A stretch of 64,000 bases of DNA. Source: Lophius americanus (taxonomy: Eukaryota > Chordata > Actinopteri > Lophiiformes > Lophiidae). Below, piece by piece: positions 12,576 to 25,846 of the stretch. The stretch lies in NCBI GenBank assembly GCA_037951165.1, contig JBBDHG010000116.1, positions 893,001-957,000 of the forward strand, given 5' to 3'. Below the pieces are notes generated by a model. The model worked only from the letters and a program-made list of their open reading frames with translations. It had not been told where the DNA came from and searched no databases. The number at the start of each line of letters is the position of its first letter. Positions within the stretch are counted from its first letter, which is position 1. The translations under genes and the position numbers were made by a program.

Positions 12576-13149
12576 CTTGTGGGAGAGACAGGTTTTCATT
12601 TGAATATGTTTTTTATAAAACTGTTTTCTCACCAAATGCAATCCAGATTTTTCACCTGATTTAAAATTTTCAACTTGGGCGAGTAATTTTGTTTGACACT
12701 GTGATACTGTTTTCTGGTGCATCTGCGTATACATACAGATGGTTCTGGTAGACAGAAAAAATATCACAGAGATTAAACTAGACACTAAAGTGAAGGTGAA
12801 GAGGTCACTGGCTGATGTGTACTTCATGTACAGTAGGAAATCTGAAATTTCTATATTTTCTTCCTCGTGGTTTATGGTTTAATAAGTGGGAAAAAAGCTA
12901 TTAGCTAAATCCCATTTAAGGTAAAAAAATTAAATAATCATAGCACAACCTAAGAGACCTTACCAAAAAGCGTATTCAAAACAAAAAACAGGGCCATATT
13001 TACACGGGCCTACAGGATTAATGAATATAGTCCATCTGTTCACAAAAAAACATGTCATTCTATAGTTTTATACAAAATACTCTTTCTGCACTGACTATTG
13101 CCGTATATTGTTTTCATACTTCAGGTACATATTTATAATACAGGTGTGA

Positions 13150-13410
13150 TTTTCAGTCCGACCCTCCAGCTGCACCATAAACACAACATGCCCGTACCTC
13201 TATCCAGACCACCGACCTGCTGTGGCTCACCTAGACTGCAACGAGGGTCTCCCCCTCGGCGTGGTGGTTGTCAGTCTCCCGGTGCTCGATACCTCCGCGG
13301 CCTCCTCTCTCTATCTGCACCTCCTCGCCTCCAGGCTCTCCCTCCTCGGTGTGACCCTCCGCCAGCACCGCCGCCATCAGCGCCAGCGGCATGTCAAGTC
13401 CCCCTGATGA
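13150..13410 (+). other. GC-rich unrecognised open stretch, possible exon or gene fossil
   Basis: Within very AT-rich sequence this 250-bp patch is GC- and CpG-richer. One frame is open from just after TTTTCAG (near 13,156) to TGA at about 13,407. It encodes text such as LDCNEGLPLGVVVVSLPVLD and a basic end, QRQRHVKSP. A second frame is also open. I do not recognise the product. It could be a lone exon, a processed pseudogene piece or a transposon fragment. Confidence 0.3.
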
Positions 13411-15177
13411 GAGACACTCACATCCGATTTGTCGTTAATACGGTTTTCAAAATAGAAGCTGAACACATTTTTTTGGATAACGTGAGCACCAAATAAGATT
13501 AAACAATATATATATATAAGAAATATGAATAAATAAACACAGCCACATAAATATATAAATGGAGGCTTTATACATCATATGAAAAACTATCTATTATTAA
13601 AATGATAATTTCCCCTCCCCATTTTTGAATATATTAATTATTTCAAGTCCCCTTTCTTTCAATTAAATTTTTTTAAATTGAATGAACATCACTGGTTTTT
13701 TTTTTATTTTCTTACCCATCTTTTATTTTTGTTTTGAACTAAGAAAAATATGTAACTAGATATGATTATATATGTGATAGCACATATCATTATAGATATA
13801 AATGACATATATGTAAACAAATATATATATTTAAATATAGACATAAGAACAATATAAAAACAATAAACAATAATTTGTTTGGTTCTTGAGGTGAGATTTT
13901 TATTTGGCCAGTTTTGTAATGTAAAATTAAATTTTTTCACCTTGCTCCTGTTTCCAGAATGACAATTATGACGCCTTCATGTGATGTCAGATAATTTGAA
14001 AAATTTATTTCCCAGACTTATTTGAAAATCCACATCAATTACGCTTTAAGACGGAACCTCTGGAAAACTCTGATGGTCCTGTGTAAACTTAGCAATGTTT
14101 TTATTCTTTAAGTCAGACTTAGCTAAATAATTTCTCTAATTTGTATGAAATTATTCGACTACACTTGGAATAAAACATTATTTCGGATATCCTAATCTGG
14201 AGGGGAAATACCAAATAGGGAAAAATTAATGCAATGTTTTATACGTTCACATCATTTTAACATAATTGTATTAAATAAAACACAAACATCAGGAAAAATA
14301 TGGATTGTCTCTTTATTTGTTGTTGCATTATTCATAGTAAATATATTAACTCAACATTTTGAAGTCCAATAAAACCAATGAAAAAAACAAAAAACAATAC
14401 AATACACTAAATTGTTAATAATTAAGGTTTTATTACTTAATATTATACTATACTTAAGTAAATATTATAATATACTATAATATATACTTAATATATTACT
14501 TGATAAATACCTGTCAAATATTAATGTTCTTATTAGGCTCTTATTTTGTAAAGAAGAAAAGAACTGTGTTCAAACCGGAAGTTCCAAGTGTTAAGATTGT
14601 TCTGGCTGGATGGTAAGCCTGAGTCCCGCAGTGAGGGTGGATCGGTAGGTCTGTCTGTGGAGAAAACGACCAGAAAATTCACTTTAATCAGTGGTTAATC
14701 TACCAGATGATGATAATGAAGAGCCGAAAATGAAAGGGACGATAGATTCTCTTGGTGGCCTCTGATTGGCCGGAGGTGAGGAGCTGAGAACCAATCAGAG
14801 AGCTCAGTGAGAGAGGCCGCTGGTCTTAGCAACAAGAGGAGATCCCAAATATCAATATAACAGTTCAAGAAGACTCGCATGACCTGATCCCTAGGTCAGA
14901 TCACCAATGCATCACTTGGCCAGGGGACAATTTTAGTGAAAAAGAGAAGAAATACTATGAGAGAATAAGTTGTAAAATTAGAAGAAAAGAGTCTTAAAAT
15001 TCATGAAGTTCGTTCGATCATGAAAGAGTGCAGTGTTTGCTGCTACAGACATCCTGACTCTTGCTGCAATGCTGGGTAGCCACGTGCTTACATCAGCTTT
15101 ATTAATGTGATCCTGTAACACCTGTTCTCAAGGTCGATAGGTACAGACTTAATTAACGCCCAAAGGGGATATATAAA
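13410..15177. other. AT-rich spacer
   Basis: Very AT-rich DNA, especially 13,490-14,560, with runs of TATATA and no coding signal. From 14,570 to 15,170 composition is more even, but I see no recognisable exon. Confidence 0.5.
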
Positions 15178-15256
15178 TAGATAGACAGACAGACAGACAG
15201 ATAGACAGACAGATAGACAGACAGATAGACAGACAGACAGACAGACAGATAGATAG
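15178..15256. repeat. (GACA/GATA)n microsatellite
   Basis: Mixed tetranucleotide array of GACA and GATA units. Confidence 0.95.
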
Positions 15257-15459
15257 AGTTAGTTTTGTTTTAGCTTTGCTAGGGCTTTCGGTTCATTTGA
15301 AATTGAGGAGGCAGCAACAGAAGAGTTGGATGATGGGATAAGGGTCTTGGATATGGATGCAGTTGTTGAGATGGTGCAGCCTCCGTTTCGAACTGATGAC
15401 TTCAGCCATTCCAACGATCCCAACAGGCACCAGAGAACAACAAGCTCCATCTTTGCGCC

Positions 15460-16720
15460 TTCCTCTCACTAGCTATCCCAAACTGAGAGAAATTACGATG
15501 TTGGGAATAGGGAGCTCCTGGCAGTAGAGGTGGCCTTGTAAGAGTGGCGTCACTGGGTGGAGGGGTGGAGCAACCTTTCATAGTGTGGACTGACCATAAC
15601 AACCTGGAGTACATACATTCTGCCAAGAGACTCAACTCCAGACAGGCAATGTGGGCCCTTTTCCTTAACCGTTTCACCTTTACTGTCTTATTGTCCGGGT
15701 TCTAAGAATAGCAAGCCTGAAGTCCTTCCACATGTGCATGACCTTCAGAAAGGACTCCATCTCCGATTCTCCCTACCCTCTTTCATACTTGGTGCAGTAA
15801 CTTGGGGCCTGGAACATAGAGTGAAGGAGGCTCCAGCAATTTGCAAACGTTGGAGGGGTGTCCACCAAACTGCCTTTTTGTTCCTGTACCTCTTCGCTCT
15901 CAGGTTATCCTTTGGGTTCACCCATCACCACTAACCTGCCATCCTGGAGGCCGAAGGACCCTCTTTGTCGGTCCTTTAAAGTTTTGGTGGCCCTCAATGA
16001 TCAGGGAGGTGGAAGCCTTTCCTACTTGTGCCAAAAATAAAACTTCTCAACATCCTCCTTCAGCCACTCTCCATTTCCCATCGACCCTGGTCAAACATGT
16101 CTTTTGTGACTGGACTTCCACCGTCACAAGGTAACACCACAATTCTCACCATTGTGGACAGACTTTCTAAGATGGCACATTTTGATGGTCCTGTGTATAC
16201 AGTGAAACGACTGCTGGCTGTTCGTCGTGGAGGACGAGTCCTGGAAGACTGGGGCCTCCAGTTGTCCAGAAGAGAGGTACTGGATCCCAGCCAGCAACAT
16301 CTTGGACCCAGGTCTCATCAGATACTTCCTCCGACGCCACCTTGGATCGGTCTGAGATCGGTGCCGTACCTAAAAGAGGTACTGTTACATCTCCATCTAA
16401 TCAGTTCCCCCGCCCCTCTTGTGTCACCTGCATCACTGAGTGTCCCAATTATCTCCAGGTATGTATCACCTGACCTCAGTGTGTATATAGTCTGTCTTCC
16501 CCATCTCATCAGAACATCCTTACCAGCGTTTCCTAGTGAGTTTGTGTGGTTTGTAGTGTTTTTTTTTATTTTGGCCGAGCCTCTATCTGACTTAGATTTT
16601 GCCTTTGCCCTTACTGGATTTATTCGGACTGCCTTACTGTGTACCGACTATTTTCAGTAAAACACTCTTTCACTTTTCTGCCTTCTGAGTCGCGCATTTG
16701 GGTCCACATTCCATTTGATG
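15460..16720 (+). mobile_element. Decayed, internally deleted Ty3/Gypsy LTR retrotransposon
   Basis: The + strand, with stops and frameshifts, resembles a Gypsy RNase H end at about 15,480-15,700 (NRELLAVEVAL, then NNLEY and AKRLNSRQAMWALF). The start of an integrase core lies near 16,075-16,190 (HRPWSNMSFVTGLPPSQGNT, then IVDRLSKMAHF). A chromodomain-like tail follows near 16,190-16,345. Integrase core jumps straight to chromodomain, so most of the integrase is deleted. The stretch to 16,720 resembles the 3' region of such elements. It is not functional. Confidence 0.75.
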
Positions 16721-17277
16721 TCAGTTCTGACAGGCACACTGTGCAGCAGCAGCTGCAGAAGCAGTGCAAGATGTTGCCAACATTGGTCCCCCTCAATCCA
16801 GAGACCAGGGTTTGAGCTCACAGGGTCCGCCCACTGCTTCCACAGGGATGGAGCAAATGTAGAGATAGATTTCACGCTGTTGTATTTTATGTATGTACTG
16901 TGTAACGTTGTAAAACAATTAAAAGTTATTATATCATAATTATCAGGTGAGGAGTTTTTTATTTGGGTAAGACAAACAGGGGGGATAAAGGCACAGCTGA
17001 GGAAGAGGTTCAGCAGTTCCTCCATGTTCCTGTAAAGAGCAGCTATTCCTGAAGTAAAATACTACACTGCCCTCTAGTGCTCCAGCGGAAAGGCCTTTCA
17101 GTTAGGACATAAATGTACTGACTTCATTTCATAGCAGAAGGTCCGATGACCACATGGAGCAAGTCCTCCTCCTTCATTATAGCAGAAAGTTTTTTTTTAT
17201 TTTTGCTCTAAATCTCCCACTACAGTGTGGAGACTTTGTGTTATACCCTGTCAGAGGAAACATCTTTTGTGCTCTCA

Positions 17278-17440
17278 TGTCTTTACACGCATATTAGTAC
17301 TGAAGTAATCCAAAGGTAACTGAAAGTAATGCGTTAAATTACTCTTATGTTGTGATACTTGTATTTTGTTACTGATTGCATTTTTTTAACAAGTAACTTG
17401 TTACCGTAACAGATTACATTTTAAAAGTAACCCTCTCAAC
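17278..17440. repeat. Dispersed repeat copy, also present near 60,045
   Basis: AT-rich sequence with words such as AGTAATCCAAAGGTAACTG and GTAACAGATTACA. A clearly related copy lies at about 60,045-60,200. It probably derives from the end of a DNA transposon, but no transposase is visible. Confidence 0.6.
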
Positions 17441-20120
17441 CCTGTTGGCCATCCATACATTTGGAGAATTTTGAGTCCAACTCAGCAACAAACACTGAAG
17501 TGGAAAGTTATTTACAGTAACTTAAAGATTTGAGCATGTAGCCCATGATAGATACAGTTCAAAAACAAAGAATGTTCTCGCCCATATAGTTTTGAATGCA
17601 ATTCCATTTACATAAATAAATTCATTGACAGCAGTAGATCTTGTTTTAGATCGGATGAGATTCTCACCACACACACTAACACGGTTACAATCACTGGACG
17701 TGCCTTTTACAGTGACGAAGGGCAAAGCGTCAAACAAAGTCATCCAGATTTAATGATGCTTCTCTTCTCAGTGCTCCAATATTACTAAGCCTCTCATCAT
17801 GAGAAGTATCATACAACTACCACTGCTAACACACAAGACTACAGCTACGCCACACAAGTGAAAAACCTGAAAAAAAGACTTCCCTTTATGGTTCAATGAA
17901 AGATGTATAACTCCAGAACACTGGGAGATTCAGTCCCACACTCAGCTTTCCTCTAAACAACCATCTTTGCCTGATATAGTTCACGTTTGAGATCATCAAG
18001 ATCACATTTATACAGACTGCCCAAACTCTAAACTCTCTCCTCAATCACAAAACGTCCACTCTTTGGATTAATACACCCTCCCTACAGTTGAACTTGTCAC
18101 CTACGTTGTCCTACAGTGGAATCAACAAACTTCATATAGACCAAGTCTTAAGTTCCCTCTTTGTGACCTTTCCTCAACATTTTCAACATCTTTATTACAG
18201 TGTTTTGCTGTGTCCTCACTGTCCCACCATAGCTCCTCCAAATACAATCACTTACTGTCCCCAAGTTGTCTTTTAAATACTGCTAGTGTTCCAATAAAGT
18301 TTTGTTGCTGGGCGGCGCAGCACAGCATGTGAGGGATGGATTCACTAATTAACTAGTCAAACAAAAGTGAATGACTTACTCCATGTACAGCAAATGAATA
18401 ACCGTCATCTTTCTTGGGTCTGTGCACCAACTCACCTCGCCCAGCATCCAGACACATCATTGGTCGATTTAACTCAGGGGTGTCTGGGAAAAATACTCTG
18501 AACTGGGGCACAAAAGTGCATAAAGTGCAGGATAAGGGATGTATTCTTCAAAGTAATCCATCTTTTGCGCAATGGCACCATTAATTCAAACTGAAAATCT
18601 AACAGAGAAACTGTTACTCATACTTTGTATTTGAAATATGTAGCACCAATAATGAATTCTGTTACTCCCTAAAACTGTTTATGCCCCATGTCAATGGTTG
18701 GAAGAATGATCTAAAACTTTAGACAGGCTCTCTTCACTGTATGACTAACAAAAACACACAAACTTCTTTCTTTATCTTTCTTTCTTTATTTTCTATATCT
18801 GACTCTTTTATGCTGCTTGAATAAGACCCTCATTCTTATTGCTTTCTTTTATCTATTTATTTTTTATTTGCATTCTTGTAATTGTGTGTTTTAATACATA
18901 TATATTACTGCATCACCACCTTTATAATATTTGTTTTATTGAATTGTGCCCTAAAGTTTTGTATTTGAAGTTAAAACAAAAGTTGACCGCAATTAACTTC
19001 TAATGCTAACAGAGGAGCTAATGGCAGGTTGTGAATCTAGTCTAGTCAGAAAAAGGTGTCAGGTGGTGTTTGTAAAGTAAATACTATAATGAATAATAAT
19101 AGTGTATAATAATAATGATGTATGAAGTCACGTGACTCCGGATCTTCCTGAAGTCATGTGACAAAAGGCGAACCTGTAGTTCTCAGGTTGTCCAGCAGAG
19201 GGCAAGCTGATCACTGTGACGGGGGAGAGAAGGACAGATCTGTGATGACGAAAATCTGTGTTAGATGTACTTTTAAGGAATATTCTTCATTTAATCAGGA
19301 GAAAAAAGGTCATTTCCAGATGAAATAACATTTTTCATCAATTATCGAGCAAAAAACATAAAAAACGACGATCATGAAATGCACGTTTCTTTTTAAATTT
19401 TTGATTTATTCTAAATCTCAATATTTCCTCACCTAATTTTTATTTAAAAAAAATACTACAGACTTTACATTATTGAATCTCAATATTTTAACTTTAAAAG
19501 TTATAAAGTAACATTTAAAAACACAAATAAATTCATATAAAAATTCTTAAAAGTGCATATCTCACTAAGTATGTTTACAATACTGCTTATATTGCTCATA
19601 CGTAATATTCCAATTTTATTTTTTATTGAACCCTTCCAAGTAAAAAAAACGTTGATAAAGGATGGAGAACAATGGAGCAGATCAAAACAAGTAACAGGAA
19701 ATCATATCATAAAATAAGCACTAAGAGAAAATACGTTTCCTCTTTATTGCATACATTGGCATCAGAGGATGAATGTTTTTAAACACATTTCAGTCTGATA
19801 TGACTTCCGTTGGTTCCCAGTATCCCCCTGAAATCCCAGTCTCACCCTGCCTGTCTCACCGTTTGTTGCAACCTTTTCCTTTCTTGATTACATTAAGTTA
19901 TATTACAGTGAATTCATGCTAGTAAATTTGCGTTTCCCATGAAAACAGTGTCTTTTAACCCGTGTGATCAACGTCATCTTCTTTACCTCCTCTCTTCTAT
20001 TTCTGCCACTCTGTGCTTTGAATGTCTTTTGTATCAGTTTTAAAAGGTACCTCAACAACCTGTCTCACTGTCCTTTACTCTGGAATCAACCCCAACCTGT
20101 GAATTCTGAATAAATATCGG
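17441..20120. other. Spacer without recognised genes
   Basis: No recognisable exon on either strand. Short ORFs occur, for instance near 17,520-17,740 and 18,088-18,276, but they match nothing I know and lack splice context. Confidence 0.4.
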
Positions 20121-21800
20121 TAAATTTTAAACGACACAGCCTCTAATTGATTCCATGTTCTGTAGGCTTTGAAGATTTGCTTCCAACCTCTCTTGTTTCA
20201 CCTCTTCTACCCACTGAAGCCCAAAGGTCAATGCCAACATGTCTACAGACAGGCACTGAGAGCCTGTCTGTTGATCACATGCAGGAGAGGTTTGTAAACC
20301 TATGGTACCAACGTGAATCATTCTGATCGGACCAGTCTGTAAAAATCTGCAGATAATTGTGAAATTGATTCTTTATGTTCTTGTTGGTGCGGTAAGCTAT
20401 TTCCTTTCTTTTTCTTCAGGATTGTCAAATCTACTTGAGTCTGTGGAAATATCCACGGTGGAGCGTCACTGTTTGGTGATGGAGTTACAACAAATTCCTT
20501 TAATTCCATTTTATCTGCTTTATTTTGTATATTCCATCGGAAACCATTTCCTTTAAGAGAATACTCCCAAAGCTGATTGATCACATTTTTTTGGTGATGT
20601 TTTCCTCACCACATCCTTTTTGTTGAGTCCAGGAAGTTATTCCATTTGATCTCTTCTTGGTTCTGGTGGGGTTTCTCCTGCTTCTACCGGTACAACCTCA
20701 TTTGGACTTGTTATAATTGCGCCAATACATAGTCTTAAAGCTTCTTACTGCATTTTGTCGATTGTATTTAAGTGTGTTTTAGCTGCTGACCCGTTTACAG
20801 AACAATCATAATCTACTGCTGATCACATTAGTGCCTTGTAAATATTAATTAAAGCGTTCTTATCTGTCCCCCAATCACTTGCATTTTGTTTCTAGTCCTT
20901 CAACATGCGTCTTCCATGTAAATTTCCCATCAAGCCATTGTCCCAAATATTTGAATTCCTTAACTTTTTCCGTTTGATGTCCAAATAACTGGACACTCTG
21001 TTCATCGATGTTCCTCTTTCCGGTCATATGAATGTGAAATAACTTGCTGGTTGAATGTTTCTAAAGTTATATGACCATTGTTCAACTTTTAGAATTGCCG
21101 ACTGAATCTTTCTCAAGAGATTCGTATTCTCACTCCCCCTGATCCAAAGCGCCGACATCTGCATTTAATGATGAACAAATCCTTCAGTTCGTATTCATGA
21201 AAATCATTATCTTAATAATACTGGGCTAATGACTCTTCCTTGAAGGATTCCACCGTCTGTATCCACGTCGTCTGATCCTTCCTGCCGTACTTCGACTCTA
21301 CATGCAGTTTCATGAAGAAAATCTTGTAGCCAGTTGAACCTCCTTCCACCAATACCAAATTAATCATTTTAGACTAATAATCCGTCCCTCAACATTCAAT
21401 CTCAAGCCTTTTTTTTCTTTTTTTTTCCACCATCAACTCTTCCGGTTTCACTGCTTTCTCAATCGCATTGCTTATTTTAAGAACAGCGTCCACGGTTGCT
21501 CTTCCTCCCTGAGTCGACGCTGCTGTGGAGCCATGAGTCTTCTCTGCTCTAGGAAATCATTTGATCTTCAAACTAAAATCTTCTCCACCCACTTGCATCG
21601 GAGTGGCTGGAAATTAATGCCGTCATTTCCAGCATTATTTGGAGCTGTGCCAGGTTTACTAAAAGATAGAATGAGTGCATTCTTCCAAATTCTCCACTTC
21701 TTTGCCAATGGAGGAACAAAATTTCCTCCATGAATTATTTTTATTAGCTTTGATAAGTCTATGAGCCAGAACCTTTTCCCTTTGATAGTCTATTAACTTT
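20120..21800 (-). mobile_element. Degenerate I/Jockey-like LINE remnant
   Basis: Read on the - strand, broken frames contain reverse-transcriptase-like text. At about 21,430-21,520 it reads EKTHGSTAASTQGGRATVDA followed by VLKISNAIEKA. Near 20,790-20,840 there is a decayed YKAL, then VDYDC, which corresponds to the RT C-terminal YxALIRSVLDYG region. Many stops and shifts are present. The same family seems to recur at 55.0-55.8 kb. Confidence 0.55.
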
Positions 21801-21839
21801 TCTTGAATTAAGTTTCTCCTGCACACTCATAATGCTCTA

Positions 21840-22740
21840 TTTCTCCCTCTAATAGATTTATGACTAAAGGGCTTTACGGTCTAGGGCCAGAATACTTCTC
21901 AGATTTTCCTCCATACAACGGTCCCTCTAAAGTCTGGACCTCAGGGACCCGTCGGCTAAGTGGTTCAAAAATGAAGACAAAACAGGGTGAAGCTACATTT
22001 AGTGGCTACGCAGCAAACAGGTGGACTAAACTTCCAGAAGACCTGAACTGTGTCCCAACTCTTGCTACTTTAGAATCAGTCAATCATTAAATTAAGACTT
22101 TGATGTCCTCAGCAGGAAAGAAACAACGTAATTATTATTATTTCTCTGCATATTTTCTTTTTTTATTTGGGGCATTTATTAATTTGATATCTCGGACACC
22201 CTAAATTGAACATTAAATTACAAATGGGTTGGTCAAGTTTGGGTGGTTTTATCATCAATTCTAATCCTTTTTTTTTTAGAAAACTATTTGAGATTTATTA
22301 GACTTTTGTTTGGGTGGAATAAAGTTAAAGAATTGTTTTCATTTAGTCCTTGCATCCTTTAACATGCTCTAAAGACCCTACCCCTCCTCAAAAAGGACTT
22401 TCTCTACAGACATGGTTAATGCCTCCTTCTCTGAGGCCCCTTTGGACTGTGGTGTCTCCCAGGGCTCCATCCTCGGCCCCTTACTCTTACACTTACATGC
22501 CGCCACTGGGTTGGATTATAAAAAGGCTCAGTCCCATTTTTACATTACATTTACATACATTCTGACTTTTAAATGCATTGTGAATCTTATTGTAGTTTAT
22601 TGTATTACACTGTTTATGCATTTTATACTGCTCAGTTTTCTTATTACGCTTTGTTCTTTTATCGGTTTTCTATGTAAAGCGCTTCGGATTACCTCAGTGT
22701 AGGAAATGTGTTTTATAAATACATTTGCTTTGCTGGTGCA
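21840..22740 (+). mobile_element. L2/CR1-like LINE fragments
   Basis: At about 21,860-22,090 the + strand encodes an end-of-RT segment of the type 'aanRWtkLPedLn...lesvnh'. At about 22,410-22,500 it encodes GVSQGSILGPLLLHLH, the RT motif usually written as VPQGSVLGPLLF. A 3' tail with TATGTAAAGCGCTT and TTTTATAAATACATTTG follows near 22,670-22,725. The pieces are out of order relative to an intact element, so there are probably two insertions or a rearrangement. Confidence 0.55.
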
Positions 22741-24900
22741 TTCCTCATTTTACCATGGCACCACTTTTCTGAAGCACATTCTTCTATATCGTCACTCACT
22801 ATCATCTGATTGGTTCCCTCCGTCCAGAGTTCTTGGAACTTATCCCAGTAAGCTTTTTCAAAGCACCATTCCTTTAATATGTATCAGCAGTATTAATATT
22901 CAAAGAACACATGAGCATGCTATATGCTCATGATGCTACTAAACTAACTATAATTAAAATATGTCTCTTCTGTTTCAGGTTTGCTTACATCAAACATTTC
23001 CACACTCAACTTCCTGCATGGATTATACGAGTTTATTATTTTGACGTTCACACTTCAACAATCACACATTCCATGTCAACTGGTGATGGTATTCTTCTAA
23101 ACACCAAGTTATCTTTCACAACAACAACAACAACAACAGCCACCTCCTTGATTACCTACCCCGTCACGTCCAGCTGAGGTAGATCCTGGATTAATGAAGT
23201 CAAGCGGACGTCTCAGCCAAGTTTCCTGTTTGCAGAAAATATTAGACCGAGGTTCTGATTCGGTCACATGTTTCTGAACTCCTGCCCACTAGCTGTGAGG
23301 CTTCTTCCGTTCCATTGCAGCATATGGATCACCATTATTATCATACTGATCGTTATTCTGAGACCCTCCACCAGTGTTTACTCATCTTTCATATTCATAT
23401 TGGATCTGCGGTATAATTAGTTCTCTTGCTGTATTCTGGGCCTGCAAGAGGCGAAGACGAAGGCCTCTAGCAGTCTTCACAGCACCATGCTTCCCTCAGC
23501 AGATGTAACATTTGGGAGGAGCGTCCTCGGTCCATCTCCACATTTTGCACATCCTTGTTTTCCGTGGCACTGCTGGGCAAGGTCCCATTCCTCGCCATTT
23601 ATAACATTCTATTCAGTTGGGGATGTACTCTCTCGCCCTGTGACGGACCCACCCCACTCTAATCTCTGTGGGAAGTCGGCGCTCAAATCGCACCGCCACT
23701 GACAGGCTGTCCTTCTTAACATCAATCACGCTTCCCCCTCTGATTCCTTTCTTGACTTGAGGGTCCTGGTTCCTGGCTGTGGTCAGGCCCGGATCGTGGT
23801 CCCATCTACTACGAGGTCCTGCTGGGCACCATCTATTACTGCTATCACTAATAATCATACGAGGTTTCTTCCCTTTTTCTCCTGTTCACAGGGACTTCTG
23901 GGGGTTTGTTCCTGACCCGGACCGATCTGGATCTCAAAGCCTGTGTTGAGATCCAGAGCCAAAAAAACAACTTTTGTTGTTAATTTAAAAAAAAAAAAAT
24001 TAAAATATTATTGCTAGTTTTTCGTGTAAAGCTTGCTCGACTGTTGTTTTAAAAATGGAGGTCTCTGGCCTCTGGCGTAATCGCTTATTGACTCTAGACC
24101 AGTACAGAGTTGGTGCTTGTCTGGCACCAGATTTCCGAGCCCCGAGCTGGTGCTTAGGCTGTCGAAAAGCAAAGAGCTGGTGCTAGGTCAAGCTCTGGCT
24201 CCAAACTAGCCCTGGAACCGAACTGGAATTCAATATGGCGGACTTCTGGTTTAATTTAAATCATGGTCTCAAGATGCTTCCTTTTTTTTTTTAAAGATTA
24301 TGGTAGTGTGCACATGTTTTATTTCTAGGTGATTCACACCTAGAGAACTTGTGATTCTCAAAGAATTTACTTAACGGTAAATCCTTATGGTCTTAAGATG
24401 TCGATCAAAAACTGTGAAGATCATCTAGACAAAACTCTAGGAGGAGATAGTTAAAGTAAAACACTGGAAATGCCAGAAAATAAGCCAGAATCGCACAATT
24501 AATTCAAAATGGCTGAGGAAAAACACGAATACCAAGTCTCATACTTCTAGGTCAACATAAGTCCAACGGGGAGGGTCTTTCAAGGAGGTGCTGTTGAGCC
24601 AATTCGCCACAACTCATGCCGGGACCCAAATAATACGTCGATTTTCACCACAACTTTTTTTTCTCATCTCATCATACTTTTGCAAATTTTCCTGAGTTTT
24701 TCAGGCTTAATAAAGCCCCCAAAAGGAAATTATACTTGACAAAGAAAAGAAGAAAAAGAAAGTTTGAATAGGGTCCTGGCTCTGTCAGCGCTGGGGCCCT
24801 AATTAAAACTCCTCACACTCTTTTGTGTTTGGGCCCTGATTAAAGTAATAAATGATGGTGGCTGTATCATCATTTGCTTCATGAGCAGGTGATGCCGTGA
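22741..24900. other. Spacer with repeat debris
   Basis: No gene recognised. Around 23,850-23,960 there is text resembling a common fish LINE 3' region (GAGGTTTCTTCCC and 'ctgtgttgagatcc'). Around 24,060-24,240 is a segment with repeated GAGCTGGTGCT words that looks like a non-autonomous DNA transposon fragment. Assignments are weak. Confidence 0.35.
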
Positions 24901-24929
24901 AATAAACATCTCTCTCTCTCTCGCTGTCA

Positions 24930-25546
24930 GCCAATCAGCCGTACTGTATCCCGCCTCCTTTTCCCTCTCACTTCGCCACGTGCTCGCACTCTGCGTGCGG
25001 CACGTCGCCACAGGCGCCGCCGCCAGCAGAAGACTCGACGCAGGGCACGAGCCATCACACATTCCCCTCCCCCTCCCCTCCTTTCACTGTATGCACGCAT
25101 CCGTTCATAACCTGCGCCATTATTCATCTCCCCCCCTCCTCCACTCTCATGCTGCTTTCCTTTTTTCCCGCCCCTGCGGGTCGACTTCCTTCCTAGCCTC
25201 GACCTGCTAATTTAACGCCTCCCTCCCTCTCTCTCTCTCCTGCGTTGCGCTCGTGCCAAGCCCAGGTGATTATCCATCCGCCCCCCCCTGTTATCCATCA
25301 GCGCCCCCCCCCCCCCCACGCCCCCCCATACCCCTCCTCCTCCTCCTCCTCCTCCTCCCCCTCCCCCTCCTCCTCAGTACCGACAGACCGACAAATCCCT
25401 CCCGGTGCTCCTGTCAGCCCCCCTCCTCTCTCCCTCTCTGTCTCCTTCCCCGCCAGCCATGATCTGTGGCGGGCTAATTCCCAGACGGTCTCCTTCCTCT
25501 CCTCCTTTCTCCTCTCCTCCTCCTCCTCCTCCTCTTCGCGGGCCCG
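24930..25546 (+). promoter_or_regulatory. cxxc4: GC/pyrimidine-rich CpG region, putative cxxc4 promoter and 5' non-coding exon
   Basis: Composition changes abruptly to GC- and CT-rich with many CpGs between about 24,930 and 25,830. On the + strand a strong donor, GGCCCG|GTAAGT, ends a possible exon at 25,546. The next gene downstream on this strand is cxxc4, whose first coding exon at about 28,863 has its own upstream acceptor and therefore needs a 5' exon. The link is an inference from composition, strand and splice sites. Confidence 0.45.
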
Positions 25547-25846
25547 GTAAGTAGCAGCACGCCGTCCATCTCCTCCTTTTCTCCTCCTCTCCGTCAGACT
25601 GCATGCCGTCTCCACGGTTTTTATCGCTTGTTATCGGCTCTGGCTTTTTATTGACCCCCCAGCCTCCTCCTCCTCCCCCTCTCCCTCCCCCTCCTCCTCC
25701 TGGTCGCGCTGTGCCTGAGGGGGAGGAGGTATCGCGTGGGAGAGTCAATTCCCCCCTTGCGGCCGGTGGCCACCATGACCTTCTGTCGGAGCTCACGGCG
25801 GCTCGGTTGACCAGACAGGGTAATTAGTTACGCCTCGAGGGAGGGG

